This document shows, one piece after another, positions 9,701-16,384 of a stretch of DNA of 28,648 nt. Below the pieces are notes generated by a model. It searched no databases and was not told the origin of the DNA. It saw nothing but the letters and a program-made list of their open reading frames with translations. The DNA is from JALOOE01 sp964423545 (GTDB lineage Bacteria; Chloroflexota; Anaerolineae; CG2-30-64-16), in assembly GCA_964423545.1 (NCBI GenBank), contig CAYRFV010000039.1, forward strand, positions 1-28,648, given 5' to 3'. Every line of letters starts with the position of its first letter. Positions within the stretch are counted from its first letter, which is position 1. A program made the translations under genes and the position numbers.

Positions 9701-10172
9701 CCCGACTCCAGCGAGTGTCTTTGCGCCTATTGCAGGGCAGCTGAGCAGCGTCTACAGCTACGATGGCTGCGACACTGTTGACCCTTGGAAAAGGTATGAT
9801 CCCCTGGCGCCGCCACAAGCCAATGATCTGACGTCGGTAGACGTGCGCGCCGGTCTGTGGATCGAGGCCAAGGCGGGTGTCACCTTGACCATCACGGGCG
9901 TCGTCCCGACAGGGGTTACGGTCCCCTTGTGCCTTGGCGACAACCTTATCGCCTATCCATCAAGCACGCCGCAGGGGCTGCCCGATGCGTTTGCGAGCAT
10001 CGCAGGGAGTTATGGCGCAGTCTATGGCTATGACTCGACCGATGGCGCTGACCCGTGGAAGACCTTTTACCCGAACGGGCCGGGCGGCAGCAACGACCTG
10101 ACCATGGTCGAATCTGGAAGCGGGTATTGGGTCGAGATGTCGAGCCCCGGCGTGCTTCAGGTCATCCCATGA
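6714..10172 (+). CDS. Secreted PQQ-type beta-propeller protein with C-terminal tandem WNL/DPWK module
   Basis: This is a 1152-residue exported protein. The ATG at 6714 was chosen over an upstream in-frame ATG at 6615 because AGGAG precedes it and a signal peptide follows directly (MYRKAQNGITWWLMAILIVA, cleavage after PVGA). Residues about 65-300 hold outer-membrane-protein PQQ-like propeller repeats: LLYVSTAKGIYALRADTGAL, TLYVGGFDHRLHAVEANPD, MVYIGNRDGHLYAVYAND, VYFASNDMHAYALNALSG. Less clear blades run to about 590. Residues about 600-970 are helix-rich and match no family I know. Residues about 981-1150 are two tandem copies of the WNL/DPWK module also found in the next large gene and at 14353. 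The stop overlaps the next start (ATGA). Substrate or partner is unknown; a surface-attached sensor or scaffold is one possibility. Confidence 0.82.
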   Translation: MYRKAQNGITWWLMAILIVATLMPAPVGAVTPQAIEIRQSPTYLPALQRPAALAAASWPMAGANPQRTSWTSEEVRGQLHPVWFRPIEPFIPSKAQIIAANDLLYVSTAKGIYALRADTGALAWAYPTEMPLGHSPTIHGDTLYVGGFDHRLHAVEANPDPATLPADSSTGYRINNRLRWAFEAEAGFQTNPLVANSMVYIGNRDGHLYAVYANDYPDAARRGKLAWKYKTGGSVLYSAALSSDSSTVYFASNDMHAYALNALSGSPIWFHLENGIQKPGSAKLPGDGFHSWWPVVFTDPTTTKSYVILAGSHAYRSYTEPRNGPDLQHLERLDIFGNYNPDDASLDAYRGSLRSPRLTSGSYSGWLDTNRSNTFGPITTKSNTAYFKEKPWRRTYFVLDALSGEEATFDFDNDGRRQEYAPILWHGTHSGNRYPPVVGNDTVLYQSNLYMFDRWIGAGQVSGWKFGTPYISTPSKKWAAMDEAMAYSAGGSLVYWTYCCDRGAGAVNVAAAYPNTQEWTYFDYNIDDLVPGYNVMHDKWVLRNDIPGPYGGPNGVYSVGEGNPPIPYKGMVYLHRSNAILAFGMQAAQQPLGKPVAQTVSSIPAAGVATPGADQLRQRLAAEVQAIIDAGHLRPGRGHAGLFDGAGQNSCGDHLMDYWIDPSDTIYTLLLTLPHLPADLQARLRSYIQSEMQQFSPAEVTMIGWKDGASRDFFDLPPEEEAARLGWGPTAYGNYQFEGWTQLGNYGGVNPFRFYALWKYSLQFTSPSAQTLFSSARKYLSNAPSDAMLTKYPFVHNAYIAGYRGYLELGKRAGYQESQLVTPNGRLITQELERLLALRAATFTADTPYVTSPSDPFGLGAYCRTLTVSRNFMHLTPEVSEYLRIHAGAKVALAAAEYYRVAPYWLAARTEQTMGEGVLHPIYDANALFQAKAQILRESREELAKHLDVPMFARGDLFYIQNLVSTIEAPSAPTTSATIALRSGWNLVGLPLSPADPTPASVFAPIAGQLSSVYSYDGCDTVDPWKRYDPLAPPQANDLTSVDVRAGLWIEAKAGVTLTITGVVPTGVTVPLCLGDNLIAYPSSTPQGLPDAFASIAGSYGAVYGYDSTDGADPWKTFYPNGPGGSNDLTMVESGSGYWVEMSSPGVLQVIP
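9650..10169 (+). repeat. Tandem WNL/DPWK module, copy A (C-terminus of the propeller protein)
   Basis: There are two half-modules of about 80-90 residues each. The first reads GWNLVGLPL ... SVYSYDGCDTVDPWKRYDP ... NDLTSV ... GLWIEA. The second reads CLGDNLIAYPSS ... SIAGSYGAVYGYD ... ADPWKTFYP ... NDLTMV ... GYWVEM. The Cys in GCD and the Cys before GDNL recur in copies B and C. Confidence 0.85.
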
Positions 10173-13100
10173 ACCTGATCGGATATGACCCCAGGCACTA
10201 CGCGGCAGGGAGCGCGAGGGTGACGCAGCGGCACACCAGGGAGGACCATGGCGCGCGGCGACACCTGACCGCTTGTGGCCTGCGCTTACTATGCATCCTA
10301 CTCACCGCGGCACTCTGGAGTCCCGTCCCGGCTCTCATGGCGGCGCCACAAGCGCTCTCGATCGGGGCATTGCGCATCCAGACGCCTGGCGTGATCGAGC
10401 AATATGCCAGGTTCGAAGTTGCCTTCAATCTGACGAACACGACGGCCACCCATCCCTTCTTTCCGTACGACCCGAGCCCGCCGCCGGGAGTCGCACCCGG
10501 TGCAGGCATCAGCGTCGATGCGCTGCTGCTGCCGCCGGGGAAATCCGACTGGGCGAATGCCAGGGCCCTTCCCTGCTTCCTGTACCAGCCGCTGCAAGAG
10601 CTTGGCGGCGCCGGCGGCGCTCTAGTGCCGACGGGAAAGGCCGAATGGCGGTGCCGCTTCACCCCTGACGCTGTGGGCATTTGGCGCTACAAGATCAGAG
10701 CGATCGACGCCGGCGGCGCCGCAGAGAGTTCCAGCGCTGAGTTCGAGTGTGCCGATTCGAGCCGCAAAGGATTCGTCAAAGTCAGTTCAACCGATGCGCG
10801 GTTCTTTGAGTTTTCCGATGGCACGCCGTTCACGACGCCTCTGATCAACGTCGAGGAAGGAAGCCCTTTCAACACCTTGTCCGGCATTCGCCAGAACATC
10901 GAGAAGCTGGGTCAGAACGGCATCCGCTTTGTCCGCTGGTTGCCTACCGGAGAAGGCGCTAACTACGGCATCGTTCCCTTTGGGGACAGCATGCGGATGT
11001 CGTGGCAGTTCGGCGGATCCGCTACAACCGTCGACGACGCGGATGCCGCGAGCGGAAAGCTGTTCAGCTTCACACCGTATTACTACAGCGCTCAGGAGAT
11101 GCCGGCCCTGCCAGGAGCGCGCTACCGATTGAGCTTTCGCGCCAAAGTGGCGGGTGAGCAGGTGCTGCGCGCTGAGGTGAACAGCTCAAGGCTCGACATC
11201 TGCTCGACCTCCGGCACGTTTCATGCCACCAACGGTCGCGGTGACACCTGCAGCGTCAGGCATGATGCGTGGAACGATTATTCCGTTACCTTCACCAACT
11301 CCAGCAATGCCCCCACGGTCGCAGCGAGTCTTCGCGGGCTCTATGTGACCTCCGATGCCCCCGGGCCGTACAACAATGGCCTGCCCGGCAAGATCAGGAT
11401 GCATTCCATCAAGCTTCAGCGCGACGAGACGGGCAGCGGCGGCTGGGGGCCTAACCTGCTGATGAGGGCAGATCCTGACACCTATAGCTACGTGGACCAG
11501 ATTGCCGCCGGCAGACTCGACGAGCTGTTCTCCCGTTCCGAGCAACATGGGGTGTATCACAAGCTGACGCTGTTCCACAAAAACGATGACGTGTTGAATC
11601 GCTTCCTTCCGGACGGCACAGTGACGGCGGCGTGGGATGACCTTGACCGTCCGTTCTACTCGCAGCCGGGTCAGGCGGCGCGCTGGTACGAGCATGCTTA
11701 CATACGCTACTTCGTAGCACGCTGGTCCTATTCGCCTGCGCTGCATTCGTTGGAACTGGCGAACGAGAATCACCTGACTCAGGAGAGCTACAATGCCGGC
11801 TTCGCCATGACTGAGCTGGTGGACAGTCTCTCCCCCCGACCTATCCTGATGTCCAACTCATTCTGGGGATGGCTGGTAGATCCCTACTTCAATGATCCGG
11901 TTCACAAGGAAGCGATCGATTACACGGACAAACACTGGTACGCCAATGAGACCGGCGCGGGCACACCCGATTTTCCCGGTGATCTGATCAGCAGTCAATA
12001 CCGGGATTCAGCGGCCTATGTACGTGAATGCTGGCAGCGTTTTCGAGAGCGCGAAGGGTGGTATCAGCTCAACGAACCGATCGTTCGCGGCGAAGGCGGT
12101 GTGGCGCGCTCGGGCACGGAGCCTCAGCATCCTGAAATCCTGAAGGACCCGGAAGGCACCTACTATCACAAGAAGCTCTGGGCCCACGTGGGGGTGTTGG
12201 GCTACTCATGCGACGGCGAATGGTATCCCAGGCTGTTCGTGCCCTATGCTGCCGGGCAGTTCCCCAACAACACGTATGACCTGCCCAAGATGTTCGCAGC
12301 CTACGAACGGTTCATGCAAGGCGAACCGCTCTCAAACGGTCGCTATCACGAGATCGGAACCGACCTGACCACGGGAGCAGATCAGATACTGAGGGAGAAC
12401 ATGACCGGCAACCTGCGAGCCTGGGGACGGCTCGATCCGACTGCCGGCAAGGGGATGGTGTGGATCGACAACGCAGCCCACACCTGGTGGAACGTGGTCC
12501 AGGGCGGCGCCGTTCCGACTGCCGCTGCCCGCCTCACGGTCCAAGGCCTGCCAGCCGGTCCCTATTCTGTTGAGTGGTGGGATACGACGGCAGGATCGGT
12601 GACGACGAACGATGCCCTTGAGGTCGGCGCAGATGGCCGCCTCTCCCTGATCGTGAACGACCTGCACGGTGATGTCGCCGTCAAATTCTCGAACCGCGCA
12701 CTGCTGGGGCAAGAACATGCCATCGTGCCGCTGTATCAAGGCTGGAACCTGGTGGCCCTCTCGCTGACCTTGCCTGACCCATCTCCGGGCGCCGCTTTCG
12801 CCTCGATCGCAGGACAGTACCGCACCGTCTTCGCCTATGAGGGCTGCGACCCAGTCGATCCGTGGAAGAAGTTCGATCCCTCTGGTCCGCCCCCCGCCAA
12901 TGACCTGATTTCGATCAGCATCGGTCAGGGGCTTTGGGTCGATGCCGCAGTCGACACCGCTATCAGCATTACCGGCACGGCGCCAACAAGTCCGTCGATT
13001 GCACTCTGCGCGGGTCCCAACCTGATTGGATATCCCTCCCGCGCACCTGTGCCGCTGCCCGATGCCTTGACGAGCATTTCCGGCAAATATGATGGGGTGT

Positions 13101-13267
13101 ACGCCTATGATCGGAGCGACGCTGTGGACCCCTGGAAGACCTACGATGCCAGTGCACCCCCTTTCGCCAACGATCTCGGTGCATTGGGGCCGAACCGGGG
13201 ATACTGGGTGCAGATGAAGGAGTCGGCCACTCTCGCACTCAGCAACGAATTGAACGACACGCGATGA
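10169..13267 (+). CDS. Secreted glycoside-hydrolase-like protein (DUF5060-type N-terminus, clan GH-A-like barrel) with C-terminal WNL/DPWK module
   Basis: This protein has 1032 residues. The ATG overlaps the previous stop as ATGA; a GTG at 10220 after GGGAGCG is a possible alternative start. After an arginine-rich leader comes a hydrophobic export segment (LRLLCILLTAALWSPVPALMA). Residues about 70-200 resemble the DUF5060 immunoglobulin-like domain in front of GH-A enzymes. FVKVSSTDARFFEFSDGTPF and NGIRFVRWLP open the barrel. A jelly-roll-like carbohydrate-binding insert (YRLSFRAKVAGEQVLRAEVN) follows. LELANENH gives a candidate acid/base Glu (about E533), and IVRGEGGV a candidate nucleophile (about E642). 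Their order and spacing of about 109 residues fit clan GH-A. A beta domain follows the barrel, then module copy B. It probably cleaves or binds a polysaccharide outside the cell; the substrate is unknown. Confidence 0.8.
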   Translation: MNLIGYDPRHYAAGSARVTQRHTREDHGARRHLTACGLRLLCILLTAALWSPVPALMAAPQALSIGALRIQTPGVIEQYARFEVAFNLTNTTATHPFFPYDPSPPPGVAPGAGISVDALLLPPGKSDWANARALPCFLYQPLQELGGAGGALVPTGKAEWRCRFTPDAVGIWRYKIRAIDAGGAAESSSAEFECADSSRKGFVKVSSTDARFFEFSDGTPFTTPLINVEEGSPFNTLSGIRQNIEKLGQNGIRFVRWLPTGEGANYGIVPFGDSMRMSWQFGGSATTVDDADAASGKLFSFTPYYYSAQEMPALPGARYRLSFRAKVAGEQVLRAEVNSSRLDICSTSGTFHATNGRGDTCSVRHDAWNDYSVTFTNSSNAPTVAASLRGLYVTSDAPGPYNNGLPGKIRMHSIKLQRDETGSGGWGPNLLMRADPDTYSYVDQIAAGRLDELFSRSEQHGVYHKLTLFHKNDDVLNRFLPDGTVTAAWDDLDRPFYSQPGQAARWYEHAYIRYFVARWSYSPALHSLELANENHLTQESYNAGFAMTELVDSLSPRPILMSNSFWGWLVDPYFNDPVHKEAIDYTDKHWYANETGAGTPDFPGDLISSQYRDSAAYVRECWQRFREREGWYQLNEPIVRGEGGVARSGTEPQHPEILKDPEGTYYHKKLWAHVGVLGYSCDGEWYPRLFVPYAAGQFPNNTYDLPKMFAAYERFMQGEPLSNGRYHEIGTDLTTGADQILRENMTGNLRAWGRLDPTAGKGMVWIDNAAHTWWNVVQGGAVPTAAARLTVQGLPAGPYSVEWWDTTAGSVTTNDALEVGADGRLSLIVNDLHGDVAVKFSNRALLGQEHAIVPLYQGWNLVALSLTLPDPSPGAAFASIAGQYRTVFAYEGCDPVDPWKKFDPSGPPPANDLISISIGQGLWVDAAVDTAISITGTAPTSPSIALCAGPNLIGYPSRAPVPLPDALTSISGKYDGVYAYDRSDAVDPWKTYDASAPPFANDLGALGPNRGYWVQMKESATLALSNELNDTR
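12740..13246 (+). repeat. Tandem WNL/DPWK module, copy B (C-terminus of the glycoside-hydrolase-like protein)
   Basis: The first half reads GWNLVALSL ... VFAYEGCDPVDPWKKFDPSG ... NDLISI ... GLWVDA. The second half reads LCAGPNLIGYPSR ... VYAYDRSDAVDPWKTYD ... NDLGAL ... GYWVQM. Both module cysteines are present. Confidence 0.85.
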
Positions 13268-13370
13268 CGGGCGCCGCGGTTCCGTCTCGTGCATTAGGCG
13301 ACGACGCCCACCGACCAGGCAAGCAATTAGCATAGATGCCGGTCTACTTCACTCAACCATAGAGGCCCAC

Positions 13371-13493
13371 ATGACCGCAGTACTGCTAGCCGGACTGATT
13401 CTCACACTGCTTCTCGCGGTGGTGACAATCCCTGCCATCATGCTCTCATCGGAGATATCGGATGTCGAAGAATCCGATGACGCCTTAGGTTGA
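13371..13493 (+). CDS. Small single-pass membrane peptide (40 residues)
   Basis: The ATG is preceded by AGAGG with a 5-base spacer. The peptide opens MTAVLLAGLILTLLLAVVTI, a hydrophobic segment of about 25 residues, and ends in an acidic tail (SEISDVEESDDALG). It lies between two secreted-protein genes on the same strand, 103 bp after one and 46 bp before the next, so it may be co-expressed with them. No homologue is recognised. Its shape fits a small membrane protein that partners export or envelope proteins, but that is inference. It could also be a chance frame, although the hydrophobic-then-acidic layout and ribosome site argue against this. Confidence 0.5.
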   Translation: MTAVLLAGLILTLLLAVVTIPAIMLSSEISDVEESDDALG

Positions 13494-13539
13494 GCCCTGT
13501 CCCATCTCACCCTGATACAACCTGCTTAGGGGGCCTGCC

Positions 13540-14222
13540 GTGTCCCGCCATTTGCCGATGGTCATGGGAAGGACGCTGCTTGGCGCGTTCGCGCTGATCG
13601 TGCTGGCGCATCCCGTTCTGGCGCTTCCACCCGCCATCCCTTTCAGCCCCTACGGAACAGCCAAAGTCAACGGCGCCAATGTGGCCGAGGGAACACTGGT
13701 CTCCGCCTGGTGTGACGGAGTATCCTACCGGCAGACCGTCACCCTCTTCACCGGCGGTGAGTCGTGGTACGTCAACCTCGATATCCCAGGGGATGATCCC
13801 GAGACGCCTGATGTCAAGGAAGGCTGCAGCACCGATGAGACGATCAGCTTCCGGATCGGCGATCTGCTGGCAAGCCAGACTGCGAAGTGGCGTTCGGGTG
13901 TTTCGGCTCGCCTGGATCTGACCGCGACCGGCAGCCTTCCGCCGACAGCGACCAGCACCCCGACCCGCACGCCGACCGCAACCCGGAGCCCGACTCCGAC
14001 ACCTACGCGGACGGCNNNNNNNNNNNNNNNNNNNNNNNNNNNNNNNNNNNNNNNNNNNNNNNNNNNNNNNNNNNNNNNNNNNNNNNNNNNNNNNNNNNNN
14101 NNNNNNNNNNNNNNNGGAGCAGCACTCCCGCGCGCACACGCTCACCGGCGCCGACGCCGACACCCACACCCACCCAGACCAACACGCGTGTACCGCTCTA
14201 CTTGCCGATCGTGATTCGGTAG
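13540..14222 (+). CDS. Secreted Thr/Pro-stalk protein with YLPIVIR C-terminus, interrupted by assembly gap
   Basis: The GTG start follows AGGGGG with a 6-base spacer. A signal peptide (RTLLGAFALIVLAHPVLA) leads into a beta-rich domain of about 110 residues with two cysteines (VSAWCDGVSYRQTVTLFTGG and EGCSTDETISFRIGDLLAS). It then enters a Thr/Pro/Arg stalk. The stalk runs into 100 N. After the gap the stalk continues in a different nominal frame (STPARTRSPAPTPTPTPTQ) and ends with VPLYLPIVIR and a stop at 14220-14222. The frame change is expected because the N run is a placeholder of arbitrary length. The tail matches a C-terminal pattern (x-YLPLVxR) I have met in many secreted Chloroflexota proteins; this is from memory and was not searched. 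The domain recalls cohesin-like or DUF-type carbohydrate-related folds, but I make no functional call. Confidence 0.7.
14016..14115. other. Scaffold gap of 100 N inside the Thr/Pro stalk
   Basis: Exactly 100 unknown bases lie between two Thr/Pro-codon-rich sequences. The length is the conventional placeholder for unknown gap size, and the position suggests the assembler failed on tandem codon repeats. The true stalk length and whether one or two genes are involved cannot be known from this sequence. Confidence 0.97.
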
Positions 14223-14229
14223 CAGGTGA

Positions 14230-14246
14230 CAGCTCTATGAGAGCTG
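14230..14246 (+). terminator. Short stem-loop just after the Thr/Pro-stalk gene
   Basis: CAGCTCT-ATG-AGAGCTG forms a perfect 7-bp stem with a 3-base loop, 8 bases after the stop. No T tract follows, so it is at best a weak terminator or an RNA-stability element. Confidence 0.25.
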
Positions 14247-14352
14247 ACGCCATGCCAGGCGCCGACCGGAGCTGTCCAGCAGCCCAGCTTCTCGGTGAAG
14301 CGCTGGAGGGCGCTCAACCGGACGCACAACGGCCAGCGAACACAGGATCACT

Positions 14353-16317
14353 ATGCTCCGCACCCATGTAATGCACCAACTGCTCCTTCTCGTGGCGGTG
14401 GTTTCGACTATCGCTCCGTCCGGTGTTGAGGCCCGCGGTCTGAGTGCAGCTTCTTCACCCTTGGCGCCGCAGGCGGTCAGCGCATCCATCTCGCTGCGGC
14501 AGGGATGGAACCTGGTGGCGTCGCCGGTCATTCCGGACGATCCGGCACCCGCCGCGGTCTTTGCATCCATCGCCGACGTCCTCGACCTCGTTTATGCCTA
14601 CGAGGGCTGCGATAGAGCCGATCCATGGAAGAAATACGATCCGAAGGCTCCCCCAATCACCAACGATCTAACCGCCATCGGCGCCACGCGCGGCCTATGG
14701 ATCAAGACCCACGCAGACGCGACCTGGATTGTCACCGGTACGTCTCCCATCCAGATGAGCATCCTGCTGTGCGCCGGTGAAAACTTGATCGGCTATCCGT
14801 CGTCGGGCGACATGGCCCTGCTCGTCGCGCTAGACGATATCGCCGGCAAATTCGACCGGGTCTACTCGTTCGTGGCGGCCGATACGGCGGATCCCTGGAA
14901 GATCCACGATCCTCTGGCGCCCTCCTTCGCGAATGACCTGGAGAGCATCGGCCCGATGAGGGGGTACTGGGTCGAGATGGCGGAGTCGGCCATCCTGACG
15001 GTGAGCACGGCGACCGGCACCGTGCGTCGAGTGAACGCGCCGTACTTCGACACAGACGTGCGCTACTCCGAAATGGCTGTGTTCTGGTTCGGTCAGATCA
15101 CCCCAACCGAGAACTACGCCGATGTGCGCGTGGGGTACACCCCGAACCAACTCGTGCTGAACGTGGCGGCATTCGATCGCCGGCTTTGGTACGACACGAC
15201 TCCTTCAGCCGGAGACCTGACAGCCTGGGATGCGGTGACTGTGCGCGTCGAACTCGATGAGGGGCCGGGCGGCGCTCTGAGCGCCGACGCCTATCGCTTC
15301 GTCGGCCAGCTGACCTGGTGGGAAGACCCGCGCACACCATGGCAGGCGGCCTATCGCTTCGACGGCACGGCTTGGGTCGCGGCAAGCCTGCCGTTCGTCA
15401 GCTATGCCGGGTGGCGAGGCGACGTGCCAAACACAAACGAAGACGACCGAGGCTGGAACATCAGTTTCGGAATCCCGTTCTCCAGTCTCGGGCTCACAGG
15501 CCCGCCCGCGCCCGGCGCTCAGTGGCGACTGGCGATCGTATTGCACGATCGAGATGACGCAGCCGGCGCCCCGATCGCCGACAAGACATGGCCCGAGTCC
15601 GTGGCTCTCGATTGGCCCGCGACGTGGGGTGTACTGAACTTCGGCCTACCCGACTATGCCTCAAGTGCGCCTCCCACCGGGGCCGTTACGATCCGCCATG
15701 GGCTGAATGGCGCGGTAGTCAGTGACGTTGCCGCCGGCGGCTACGCGGTCTGCGGTGCGGGCAGAGATTACTGGACAGAATGGGGCAACACCAACGAGGC
15801 ATACTACAGTGTCGACCATGATCGGTTCAACGTACAGAATCAGTCTGATATCTCCGATTGGCCCTGCTTCTCCAAGTACTATGTCAGCTTCCCGCTGAGC
15901 AGCATTCCGGTCGGAAAAACCATCGTGTCAGCGACACTCACCCTGCACCAGATCGGAAACGCGGGCGAAGGTTGGACCCCCGGTCCCCAACCCTCATTCA
16001 TTCAGGTCTTGACCGTGGATCGGGGCTGGGATGAAGCCTCTCTCACATGGAATAACGCGCCCTTGGCCAGAGAGAATATCACGGGAGCCTGGGTTGACCC
16101 ACTGTCTGCGTTTCCGGGATGGCCCGGCGTGCCCCGGCACTGGAACGTCAGTCGGGCAGCAGCACAGGCCTATGCGACGGGACTGCCGCTGCAGCTGGCT
16201 CTGTATTCCGCGGATGGACCCTATCACAGCGGGCGCTACTTCACTTCATCTGATATGGAGGAGTGGAATGCGGTGGGACGCCCCACCCTGACCATCGCCT
16301 GGGGCGAATCGCGTTAG
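14353..16317 (+). CDS. Secreted protein: N-terminal WNL/DPWK module, CBM9-like domain and C-terminal DNRLRE-like domain
   Basis: This protein has 654 residues. The ATG is preceded by CAGGA with a 5-base spacer, and a signal peptide follows (HQLLLLVAVVSTIAPSGVEA). Residues about 50-217 are module copy C, here at the N-terminus rather than the C-terminus. Residues about 225-430 resemble a family 9 carbohydrate-binding/DOMON-like domain (YSEMAVFWFGQITPTENYAD, VTVRVELDEGPGG, WNISFGIPFSSLGL). Residues about 440-654 resemble a DNRLRE-type beta-sandwich (KYYVSFPLSSIPVGKTIVSA, DRGWDEASLTWNNAP, GRPTLTIAW). No catalytic motif is visible, so it is probably a binding or adhesive surface protein. It is the last + strand gene before a strong hairpin and convergent genes. 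Confidence 0.8.
   Translation: MLRTHVMHQLLLLVAVVSTIAPSGVEARGLSAASSPLAPQAVSASISLRQGWNLVASPVIPDDPAPAAVFASIADVLDLVYAYEGCDRADPWKKYDPKAPPITNDLTAIGATRGLWIKTHADATWIVTGTSPIQMSILLCAGENLIGYPSSGDMALLVALDDIAGKFDRVYSFVAADTADPWKIHDPLAPSFANDLESIGPMRGYWVEMAESAILTVSTATGTVRRVNAPYFDTDVRYSEMAVFWFGQITPTENYADVRVGYTPNQLVLNVAAFDRRLWYDTTPSAGDLTAWDAVTVRVELDEGPGGALSADAYRFVGQLTWWEDPRTPWQAAYRFDGTAWVAASLPFVSYAGWRGDVPNTNEDDRGWNISFGIPFSSLGLTGPPAPGAQWRLAIVLHDRDDAAGAPIADKTWPESVALDWPATWGVLNFGLPDYASSAPPTGAVTIRHGLNGAVVSDVAAGGYAVCGAGRDYWTEWGNTNEAYYSVDHDRFNVQNQSDISDWPCFSKYYVSFPLSSIPVGKTIVSATLTLHQIGNAGEGWTPGPQPSFIQVLTVDRGWDEASLTWNNAPLARENITGAWVDPLSAFPGWPGVPRHWNVSRAAAQAYATGLPLQLALYSADGPYHSGRYFTSSDMEEWNAVGRPTLTIAWGESR
14503..15003 (+). 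repeat. Tandem WNL/DPWK module, copy C (N-terminus of the CBM9/DNRLRE-like protein)
   Basis: The first half reads GWNLVASPV ... LVYAYEGCDRADPWKKYDPK ... NDLTAI ... GLWIKT. The second half reads LCAGENLIGYPSS ... VYSFVAADTADPWKIHDP ... NDLESI ... GYWVEM. Both module cysteines are conserved. Confidence 0.85.
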
Positions 16318-16330
16318 GGTGCAGGACCCT

Positions 16331-16376
16331 CGCGACGCACGCCGCCGGCAGGAGTGTGCCGGCGGCGTGCGTCGCG
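16331..16376. terminator. Perfect 20-bp hairpin between convergent genes (probable bidirectional terminator)
   Basis: Bases 16331-16350 and 16357-16376 are exact reverse complements, separated by the 6-base loop GGAGTG. The stem is almost entirely G/C. It lies 13 bp after the stop of the + strand secreted protein and 8 bp from the stop of the - strand BY-kinase. No T run flanks it on either strand, so it would act as a U-tract-less terminator or as a 3' end protector for both messages. Confidence 0.75.
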
Positions 16377-16384
16377 GTGCAGCC

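Noticed and set aside
10055..10168. Upstream extension of the glycoside-hydrolase gene to 10055
   Set aside because: It overlaps the end of the propeller gene by more than 110 bases in another frame, is Arg-rich, and the ATGA overlap at 10169 is a better start.
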